Assembly (NCBI RefSeq): GCF_018129685.1
Contig: NZ_JAFCLG010000031.1
Span: forward strand, 1-52,657
Reading direction: 5' to 3'
DNA: 52,657 bases
From: Bradyrhizobium manausense
GTDB lineage: Bacteria; Pseudomonadota; Alphaproteobacteria; Rhizobiales; Xanthobacteraceae
In this document: piece after piece, positions 7,943-14,643 of the stretch
How the letters are laid out: each line of letters opens with the position of its first letter
Position numbering within the stretch: position 1 is the first letter of the stretch
Translations under genes and position numbers: made by a program
The notes under the pieces: model-generated
Databases searched by the model: none
What the model saw: the letters and a program-made list of their open reading frames with translations, nothing else
What the model was told of the DNA's origin: nothing

Positions 7943-9643
7943 CTACCGCACCACTTCCGCCGCACGCCCGACATTGCCGGGCGGGCGGGGGATCGCAGGG
8001 TTCGGATTCGGGTTGCGCGGTGCTGGCGCCAGCTGGCGCGGCGCCGGCTGAGGCGAGCCGAAACCGAAGAAATCACGCAAGGACGGCGTCGCCTGTGCCG
8101 GCTGCGTCGGCTTCTTCTGTGCGGGCGGCTTGGGCGGCGCGATCGCGGCGGCTGCGCCGGGTGCGCCGGGAGCAGCAGCGCCACCATCAGGCGCCGTCGT
8201 CGCAACAGGCGTGTCGCCCTTGGCCTGCTCGCGGCCGACTTCGCGGCGCGGCCAGGCATAATCGTCGGCGCGGCCTGCTGGCGCGGCCAGCGGCTCGCCT
8301 TTCACCAACGTTCTCGCCGCGAGCGCATCCACCGAGGCCGGACGCGTTCCCGGTCCACCCAGCAATTGATCGGTCGAGATCGAGGCCGCGACCAACGGCA
8401 CGATCGGGCCGGCGAGCGGCCGCGGGGCGGGCTTGCCGGGCTCGGCGCTGGTGTCGGGTGTGGCGGGTTCGCTCGGCAGCGCGATCGGACCGGAACGGCC
8501 TGCGAGCAGACGCGTGATCTCGCGCTCGACATAATGCGCGAGCTTGCGCGCGCCGGGCTTGGTGAAGAAGACGCCGTCTCCGCTGCGCAACTGGCGGATC
8601 TGGCCTTCGAAGTCAGGGCCCTTCTGCAGGAAGCGGCCGGCTTCGTCCACAAATCCGTCCCAGACGTCGACATAGGTGATGCCGGCCTTTGCCGCGCCTT
8701 CGCGATAGAGCGAATCCAGGAACAGCATGTCCGCGGTCCCCTTCGGCCCGCGGATCGCGGGCAGGCCGACCCAGAGCACCGGCACGCCCTTGGCTTTGAG
8801 AACGTTCGCGAGTTCCTCGATCTTCTTGTTGTAGAGCTCGACCCAGCGGTCGTCGCGGAATTCGTAGAGGCCGTTCGGATTGCGCGCTGTCTTCTCGGGC
8901 GCGGCAGCCGGTGCGTCCGCGTTGTCTGCGTCGTCTTGCGGCAGGTCGGTGTCGGCTGGCTTGTCCTCGGGCTTGGCCGCAGCGTCCGGCTTGGCGTCAC
9001 CCGGCTTGGCGTCACCTTTGGCCTCACCTTTTCCTGGCGGCTTGGCGCGCGCGCCCTTGTCGTTCTTCTTGTCCTTGTCCTTGTCCGCCGGCTTGTCGGC
9101 GACGGGTTCGCGGATCGAGATCCGGTCGTTGAGGCCGAGCATGACGACGATGACGTCGGGCTTCTCGGTGTCGAGGATGCCCTTGGCGGCGGCCGTCCAG
9201 TCCGAGGGCTCGCCCTTCGGCTGGTACTTGATCAGGCCCGAGGTCGTCTTGTGCTTGCGGATCACGCCCATGTCGGGCTGTTCGGTGTAGGCGTCCTCCA
9301 GGCCATAGGCGAGCCAGTCGGCCATGGCGTCGCCGATCACCAGCACGTTCTTGTCCGCAACCGTCTCACGCTTGGCGGGCGCCGGGGCGCGCGAAAAATC
9401 CTGGCGCGGGGCCTGCGGCTGCTGCTGCTGGAACGGCGCAAAGAAATCACCGCCAAACCAGCCGCCGCCACCGTTTCGCGGCGGCGGTGCCTGACGCTGC
9501 GGCGGGCCACCGAAGCCGGGGAAGTTGAAGAACTGTGCCGAAGCCGGCCCCGCGACCGAAACCAGGATCGCAAGCGCCGTCCCCAGCGCGATCAGCGGGC
9601 CGGTCTCGGTCAGCGCCTTGAAAAAGGATTTTGGCTTCGACAT
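7943..9643 (-). CDS. SGNH/GDSL-hydrolase-like exported protein (DUF459 type)
   Basis: A 566-residue protein with an N-terminal membrane or signal segment (about residues 13-36, LIALGTALAILVSVAGPASA). A glutamine/proline-rich linker follows. The SGNH-like domain runs from about 95 to 385. It shows VLVIGDAMADWLAYGLEDA in place of the GDSL block, VIVVMLGLNDR as the block III equivalent, and a late DGVFFTKPGARKLAHYVE histidine block. The first block has aspartate-alanine where active esterases have serine, so hydrolase activity is doubtful. Two low-complexity insertions stand out: a Lys/Asp/Pro-rich stretch at about 185-245 and a Pro/Ala-rich C-terminus. It sits 167 bp downstream of a lytic transglycosylase gene, which suggests a cell-wall or surface-glycan role, but this is inference. 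Confidence 0.8.
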   Translation of the reverse strand: MSKPKSFFKALTETGPLIALGTALAILVSVAGPASAQFFNFPGFGGPPQRQAPPPRNGGGGWFGGDFFAPFQQQQPQAPRQDFSRAPAPAKRETVADKNVLVIGDAMADWLAYGLEDAYTEQPDMGVIRKHKTTSGLIKYQPKGEPSDWTAAAKGILDTEKPDVIVVMLGLNDRISIREPVADKPADKDKDKKNDKGARAKPPGKGEAKGDAKPGDAKPDAAAKPEDKPADTDLPQDDADNADAPAAAPEKTARNPNGLYEFRDDRWVELYNKKIEELANVLKAKGVPVLWVGLPAIRGPKGTADMLFLDSLYREGAAKAGITYVDVWDGFVDEAGRFLQKGPDFEGQIRQLRSGDGVFFTKPGARKLAHYVEREITRLLAGRSGPIALPSEPATPDTSAEPGKPAPRPLAGPIVPLVAASISTDQLLGGPGTRPASVDALAARTLVKGEPLAAPAGRADDYAWPRREVGREQAKGDTPVATTAPDGGAAAPGAPGAAAAIAPPKPPAQKKPTQPAQATPSLRDFFGFGSPQPAPRQLAPAPRNPNPNPAIPRPPGNVGRAAEVVR

Positions 9644-9810
9644 GCGATCTTTTGCGCGCGCAACGGGGTCCGGGATTGGGTCGATATAATAACGGAATCG
9701 GGCGCCAAACGGGCAAATTCTCTTGCAGATTTATGACCCATACACTGCCGGTCGGCTGCCCCCAAGGCCGGCGGCCAAAATCCCTGTTCAGGGTTACTTT
9801 CAGGCCGATT

Positions 9811-11208
9811 TTACCGCCCGCGCAGCCGGTCCAGCACGTCGGAGGTGGCAAACCCGTCGGCCGGGATACCGACCGAGACCTGGAAGTTGCGCAAGGCGTC
9901 CCGGGTCTGGCCGCCGAACTGGCCGTCCGGGGTGCCCTTGTAGAAGCCGCGCTGGGCCAGCAGTTGCTGGAGCTCCAGCCGCTCGGTGCGAGATAGTTCC
10001 CGCTCCTGCCGCGGCCAGGGCTGCACGAAGGGCTGCCCCCCGCGCAGGCGGTCGGCGAAATGGCCGATCGCCATCGCATAGGCCTCGGCCGGGTTGTATT
10101 TCATGATGACCCGGAAGTTCTGCAGCATCAGGAAGCCCGGTCCCTGTGCGCCGGCCGGCGCCAGCAGATAGGCTTTCTCCGCTGGATGCGGAAAGGGCTG
10201 GTTGGCCGGACGCTTGACACCGAGCTTCTCCCACTGCGCGATCGTCATCGTCTTGGCGCGGTCGGCCAGCATGTAGTTGAAGCCCGGGGGCACCACGACC
10301 TCGTAGCCCCAGGTCTGGCCGGTCTGCCAGCCGTCCTTCTTCAGGTTGTTGGCGGTGGAGGCGATCAAATCGGCCGGATTGTCGACGACATCGCGCCGTC
10401 CGTCGCCGTCGCCATCGACGGCGAAGCGCTTGAACGCGGTCGGCATGAACTGGGTCGGGCCGAACGCCCCGGCCCAGGACCCGCGCATCTGTTCGGGCCT
10501 GAGATCGCCGCGATTGAGGATCTCCAGCGCCGATAGGAATTCGTCCTTGAAATAGGCCTGGCGACGGCCGACGCAGGCGAGCGTCGCGGTCGATTGCAGC
10601 ACGCTGCGGTCACCCATCTGCGTCGAATAATTGGACTCGATGCCCCAGATTGCCGCGATGATGTAGCGATCGACGCCATAGGTTTTTTCCGTGGCATCGA
10701 ACTGCGCCTTGTATTTGGCGAGGACCTCCTTGCCCTTGGCGAGGCGGTTGTCGTTCACGAGAATGTCGAGATAGTCCCAGATCGACTTGGAGAATTCCGG
10801 CTGCGAATCCATCAGGTCCATGATGCGCAGATCGGGCGTGAGCCCCGCCGTGAAGCGCTGGAAATTCTCCTGCGTGATGTTGCGCCGTGCGGCATCAGGC
10901 CACATGCCGGCAACGCAATTGTCGAAATTGCCGGCCGCCTCGCGGATCGCCGCCGCCGTCATCAGCGGATGGCCGGAGGCGCCGTCCTCGCCGCTCCAAG
11001 GTTGAGCTCCAGTTTGGGCGCCGCCCGAGGCGGGCGCGGGTGGCGAGGGCGCGGCGTCCGAGCCGGAGAAAATACCGCCGAACAGTTTTGACAGGCCGTT
11101 CTGCGTCTGGGACTGCGCGGACGCGGGGAACAGCAGCGCGGCCGCAATCATTGTTGCGCCGGTGATCATCCCCCCGCGTCTTGCCAATCCTGCCACCGCT
11201 TGCCTCAT
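9811..11208 (-). CDS. Lytic murein transglycosylase (MltB family)
   Basis: This 465-residue protein starts with a signal peptide (about residues 12-33). A Pro/Ala/Gly-rich linker leads to an SLT_2 (MltB) catalytic domain at about 85-385 and a C-terminal peptidoglycan-binding domain at about 400-462. The catalytic glutamate is E191 in AIWGIESNYST, followed by the family motif GAFGPTQFMPTAF. The C-terminal module reads LQQLLAQRGFYKGTPDGQFG. Such enzymes cleave the MurNAc-GlcNAc bond with formation of 1,6-anhydro-MurNAc, remodelling the wall from the periplasm or outer membrane. No lipobox cysteine is present, so it is probably soluble. It is divergent from galU across 206 bp that contain overlapping inverted repeats. 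Confidence 0.93.
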   Translation of the reverse strand: MRQAVAGLARRGGMITGATMIAAALLFPASAQSQTQNGLSKLFGGIFSGSDAAPSPPAPASGGAQTGAQPWSGEDGASGHPLMTAAAIREAAGNFDNCVAGMWPDAARRNITQENFQRFTAGLTPDLRIMDLMDSQPEFSKSIWDYLDILVNDNRLAKGKEVLAKYKAQFDATEKTYGVDRYIIAAIWGIESNYSTQMGDRSVLQSTATLACVGRRQAYFKDEFLSALEILNRGDLRPEQMRGSWAGAFGPTQFMPTAFKRFAVDGDGDGRRDVVDNPADLIASTANNLKKDGWQTGQTWGYEVVVPPGFNYMLADRAKTMTIAQWEKLGVKRPANQPFPHPAEKAYLLAPAGAQGPGFLMLQNFRVIMKYNPAEAYAMAIGHFADRLRGGQPFVQPWPRQERELSRTERLELQQLLAQRGFYKGTPDGQFGGQTRDALRNFQVSVGIPADGFATSDVLDRLRGR

Positions 11209-11268
11209 GTCCTATCCGTCCGGCCGAAAATCGGCCCATCAGCAGGCCTTGTCACGGTTGCCAATATC

Positions 11269-11345
11269 TTAACAAAGGTGAATTTTTTGCTGGTCACCTT
11301 TTTCGCAAATTCTGCGAGACCAAGCCCAACATCCGCCTTTGTTAA
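11269..11345. promoter_or_regulatory. Overlapping inverted repeats between mltB-like gene and galU
   Basis: A perfect 10-bp inverted repeat pairs TTAACAAAGG (11269-11278) with CCTTTGTTAA (11336-11345). A second, 8-bp one pairs AAAGGTGA (11274-11281) with TCACCTTT (11294-11301). Both use the same AAAGG, so they cannot form at once. This is compatible with operators for either divergent gene or with a switchable leader RNA. No tested function is known to me. Confidence 0.4.
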
Positions 11346-11414
11346 CGGCTGCAAAACGGCTAGCAAGATGCCATTGCTCCTTTCCCGCGCGCTCCAAGGT
11401 ATTCGATCAATCAC

Positions 11415-12290
11415 ATGAAAATCCGCAAAGCCGTATTCCCCGTCGCCGGCCTCGGCACCCGCGTCCTGCCCGCCACCAAGGCGATGCCAAAGGAAATGCT
11501 CACCATCGTCGACAAGCCGCTGATCCAGTACGTCTATGACGAGGCGAGGGAAGCCGGCATCGAGCACTTCGTCTTCGTCACCGGCCGTAATAAAAACGTC
11601 ATCGAAGATCATTTCGACCGCATGTACGAGCTCGACGCCACGCTCGCTGCGCGCGGCAAGAAGGCCGAGCAGGATGTTCTGGCGCAGAACCAGCCGGAGG
11701 CCGGCGCCGTCAGCTTCACCCGGCAGCAGGCGCCGCTCGGCCTTGGCCATGCGGTCTGGTGCGCGCGCGACATCGTCGGCGACGAGCCGTTCGCGGTGGT
11801 GCTGCCCGACGAACTCGTGCTCAACACGCCCGGCTGCCTGAAACAGATGATCGAGACCGCATCATCGCTCGGCGAGAAATCCAATCTGATCGCGGTCGAG
11901 GCGGTGCCCGACCATCTCACCCACCAATATGGCATCTGCGGCGTCGGCAAGCGCAGCGGCAAGATGTTCGAGGTCGACGGCATGGTCGAGAAGCCGGCCA
12001 AGGGCACCGCGCCCTCCAACCTCTCGATCACCGGCCGCTACATTCTCCAGCCCGAGATCTTCAAGATCCTGGAGACGCAGGAGCGCGGCGCCGGCGGCGA
12101 GATCCAGCTCACCGACGCCATGATTGGCCTCGCCAAATCGCAAAAATTCTACGGCGTCGAATTCGAGGGCGAGCGCCATGATTGCGGCTCCAAGCCCGGC
12201 TTCCTCCGCGCCAACATCGCCTACGGCCTGAAGCGGCCGGAGCTGCGCGAGGGGCTGATCGCGGAGATGAAGAAGTATCTGGGGCAGTAG
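11415..12290 (+). CDS. galU: UTP--glucose-1-phosphate uridylyltransferase
   Basis: A 291-residue GalU, full length for the bacterial family. It makes UDP-glucose from UTP and glucose-1-phosphate in the cytoplasm, feeding LPS, exopolysaccharide and cyclic glucan synthesis. The nucleotide-binding signature is AGLGTRVLPATKAMPKEMLTIVDKP at residues about 10-34, including the catalytic lysine of MPKEML. Other family blocks are LGLGHAVWCAR, the sugar-binding MVEKPAKGTAPSNL and EFEGERHDCGSKPGFL. It is a single gene between the divergent transglycosylase and the convergent diguanylate cyclase, with a palindromic repeat just past its stop. Confidence 0.97.
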   Translation: MKIRKAVFPVAGLGTRVLPATKAMPKEMLTIVDKPLIQYVYDEAREAGIEHFVFVTGRNKNVIEDHFDRMYELDATLAARGKKAEQDVLAQNQPEAGAVSFTRQQAPLGLGHAVWCARDIVGDEPFAVVLPDELVLNTPGCLKQMIETASSLGEKSNLIAVEAVPDHLTHQYGICGVGKRSGKMFEVDGMVEKPAKGTAPSNLSITGRYILQPEIFKILETQERGAGGEIQLTDAMIGLAKSQKFYGVEFEGERHDCGSKPGFLRANIAYGLKRPELREGLIAEMKKYLGQ

Positions 12291-12297
12291 CTACTCA

Positions 12298-12443
12298 CGT
12301 CGTCCTGGACGAGCGCAGCGAAGCGGAGCGCCGATCCAGGACCCATTACTCCGGGGAGGAGTCGTGGTTCGGGCCGACAACCACGAGTCTTCGCCAAACA
12401 CCTCCCTGAGGTAATGGGTCCTGGCTTTCGCCAGGACGACGCT
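12298..12443. repeat. Two-armed palindromic repeat (family A) in a convergent gap
   Basis: Outer arms ACGTCGTCCTGG and CCAGGACGACG; inner arms GATCCAGGACCCATTACTCC and GGTAATGGGTCCTGG. The loop carries the CGAGTCTTCGCCAAAC core of family A. It lies between galU and the diguanylate cyclase gene. Confidence 0.85.
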
Positions 12444-12482
12444 GAGTCTTGGGCGCGCTGCTCTCCGGAATGACAGCGAAGC

Positions 12483-13979
12483 TCACGCCACAAGCGACAG
12501 CTTCGGCGGGCTTGCCACCACGGACTGATTCCGCCCGCCGGCTTTTGCGGCATAGAGGGCCTTGTCGGCAGCGGCGACCAGGATGGCCCAGTCCATGCCG
12601 GCTGATGGCGCGAGGCTGGCAACGCCGCAGGAGACGGTCGATCCCGCGCCGCCGTCGGACCAGCCCAGCACCTTGGCGCGGATGGTCTCGGCGATCTTGA
12701 ACGCCTCGGTCGACGACGTGTTCGGCAGCAGCACCGCGAACTCCTCGCCGCCATAGCGCGCGGCGCAGTCGCCGGCGCGACGAACCGAATCGGAGATGCA
12801 GATGGCGATGCCGACCAGCACCTGGTCGCCGGCCTGGTGACCGAACGTGTCGTTATAAGCCTTGAAGTGATCGGCATCGATCATCAGCAGCGCGACCTCC
12901 GTCTTCTGGCGCATGGCGCGGCGCCATTCGGTCTCGATGACCTGGTCGAACTTGCGGCGATTGCGCAGGCCCGTGAGCGCGTCGGTCGTCGCCATCTCCT
13001 CGAGCTTGCTTTCGGCATCCGCGCGCCGGCTGATCTCGCGGGCGAGCCCGATCGCCGAGCCCAGCACGAACAGGGAAAGCACCAGGACCACCGCTCCGAT
13101 GCGAAGCGCTTCCTTCTGCCACAGCGCGAACACGGCCCTCAGCGGCTTGCCCGCCACGACAAACAGCGGACCGGAGCCGCTGCTGCGCACGTAAAGGCGC
13201 GGCGTCGGGTCCACCGGCCCCTTGCCGGCATAGGATCCGCCGGCCGTGAGATTGTCGGGCTTCCACTCCGGCTGCGTTCCCAGGTTTTTGCCGATGATGT
13301 CGAGATCGAACGGCCGCCGCATCATGATGGTGCGGTCGCGCTTGAGCACGGTGATGGTGTCCTCGGGATCGAGGCTCAGCCGCTCGAACAATTCGTGGAA
13401 ATAGCTGAAGCGGATCGAGCCGGCGACCACCCCCATGAAGCTGCCGTCGCTATCGCTGATGCGCCGGCTCAGTACGATCGAATAGGCGCCGCGGAACAGT
13501 ATCGGCCGGCTGATGAACAGTCCGGCCCCGGGGTTGTCCCGGTGAATCCTGAAATAGTCCTCGTCGGCGCGGTTCTCGGATTGGGGATCGAGCGTGGAGG
13601 CGTCGATGGTCAGCCTGCCTTCGGCGTCGAACACCTGGATGGCGCCGAAGTGCCGCGCCGTGGTCGCATGGTCGAACAGGATGAGCTGACGGATCGGCCT
13701 CGATACCGTGGCGATCTCGGGCACCAGCATGTTGCTGACGACCGCCTTCAGCGAGAGATCGTAGATATCGATGTTGCGGCTGATGTCGGCGTCGATGGAC
13801 GCGGCGAGGTTTTCCAGCGTCTGGCGGGCCAGCGCCTCTTCGCCGCGGCGCATGTCCAGCATGACGTTGATGCAAATGGCGGAAAAGCCGATCACCGTCA
13901 CGACGGACGTGATGATCAGCAGCTTCGCCGAAATACGCCAGGGCCGGCGGGCCTTGGCTTCGCGCCATCCGGACTGCAT
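12483..13979 (-). CDS. Membrane diguanylate cyclase with periplasmic Cache-type sensor
   Basis: A 498-residue c-di-GMP synthase. Helix 1 (about residues 20-42) and helix 2 (about 288-312) bracket a periplasmic region of about 240 residues that resembles a double Cache ligand-binding domain (VSNMLVPEIA, ENRADEDYFRIHRDNPGAGLFISRP, VVAGSIRFSYFHELF). The cytoplasmic GGDEF domain begins at TTDALTGLRNRR and keeps an active GGEEF motif (RYGGEEFAVLLP). A product-inhibition I-site, RAGD, is placed exactly five residues before it. It should therefore make c-di-GMP in response to an external small molecule and be restrained by its product. The gene stands alone. An EAL-containing protein lies 0.7 kb upstream, so synthesis and breakdown genes are close together. 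Confidence 0.93.
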   Translation of the reverse strand: MQSGWREAKARRPWRISAKLLIITSVVTVIGFSAICINVMLDMRRGEEALARQTLENLAASIDADISRNIDIYDLSLKAVVSNMLVPEIATVSRPIRQLILFDHATTARHFGAIQVFDAEGRLTIDASTLDPQSENRADEDYFRIHRDNPGAGLFISRPILFRGAYSIVLSRRISDSDGSFMGVVAGSIRFSYFHELFERLSLDPEDTITVLKRDRTIMMRRPFDLDIIGKNLGTQPEWKPDNLTAGGSYAGKGPVDPTPRLYVRSSGSGPLFVVAGKPLRAVFALWQKEALRIGAVVLVLSLFVLGSAIGLAREISRRADAESKLEEMATTDALTGLRNRRKFDQVIETEWRRAMRQKTEVALLMIDADHFKAYNDTFGHQAGDQVLVGIAICISDSVRRAGDCAARYGGEEFAVLLPNTSSTEAFKIAETIRAKVLGWSDGGAGSTVSCGVASLAPSAGMDWAILVAAADKALYAAKAGGRNQSVVASPPKLSLVA

Positions 13980-14133
13980 CCTTTGCTCCCGGCCTTAACG
14001 GATGCGCCTGAAATCTTGCACAGTGTTTAAGCGGCGACGGCGACGCTGCAATGAGTTAAGGATTGGTTTATTCAACTGACGAATTTCAGCAGGCCTGGTC
14101 GGGCCAATCCGGGCTTCGAACGAGAGGACAATC

Positions 14134-14391
14134 GTGAACGACTACGACGCCTTGCGCGACTATCTGATGCGGCAGAAGCAGCCGGAATTTGTCCTGACCT
14201 TCGAACAGATCGAGGAGATCATCGGCGCCGCCCTGCCGCGTGCGGCCAACCGTGCGTCATGGTGGGACAGCCTGCGCAGCCCCGACATCCAGATGCCCCA
14301 GCGCGAAGCCTGCCTCGCCGCGGGCTTCAAGGCAGTGCGGATGCCGGACGGCCAGAGCGTGCGGTTCACGAAGATGAGGCCGCGCAGGTGA
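14134..14391 (+). CDS. Small protein of the DUF7662 type
   Basis: An 85-residue basic-ended protein with GAGAGGA before its ATG. The pattern DYDALRDYLMRQ, then LTFEQIEEIIGAALP, then WWDSLRSP and a late CLAAGFKAVRM resembles a widespread small family I know as DUF7662, found alone or appended to other domains. The function is unknown; a DNA- or nucleic-acid-binding fold has been suspected but is not established. It is divergent from the diguanylate cyclase across 154 bp that contain three TTAA motifs. Confidence 0.75.
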   Translation: MNDYDALRDYLMRQKQPEFVLTFEQIEEIIGAALPRAANRASWWDSLRSPDIQMPQREACLAAGFKAVRMPDGQSVRFTKMRPRR

Positions 14392-14432
14392 GCCGGGGCG
14401 CAAGCGCGCCTTTGCTCACGGCGCTACCGGAC

Positions 14433-14567
14433 CCGTCATCCTGAGGTGCCGAGTGGCGCGATGCGAAGCATCGCGCCGGGAGCCTCGAAGGATGGACGGC
14501 CGAGATGCAGCCGGGCCGTCGCCCTTCGAGGGCCGCTGAAGAAGCGGCCTCCTTCAGGGTCACGGGG
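14433..14567. repeat. Palindromic repeat (family B) in a convergent gap
   Basis: Begins CCGTCATCCTGAGGTGCCGAG and continues through GGAGCCTCGAAGGATG, a GGCCGAGATGCAGCCGGGCCG block and CCCTTCGAGG. It is nearly identical, in the opposite orientation, to the repeat at 20011-20169 over about 100 bp. It separates the DUF7662-like gene from the EAL gene. Confidence 0.85.
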
Positions 14568-14586
14568 TTAGTTCTGTCGTAGTGCC

Positions 14587-14623
14587 GATGGTGGGCACGG
14601 CGCAAGTACGCCTTCGCCCACCC
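14587..14623. repeat. GGTGGGC/GCCCACC palindrome (family E)
   Basis: Short palindrome of the same type as those at 71-155, adjoining the family B copy. Confidence 0.65.
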
Positions 14624-14643
14624 TTGATATCGGACTCGCGGAG

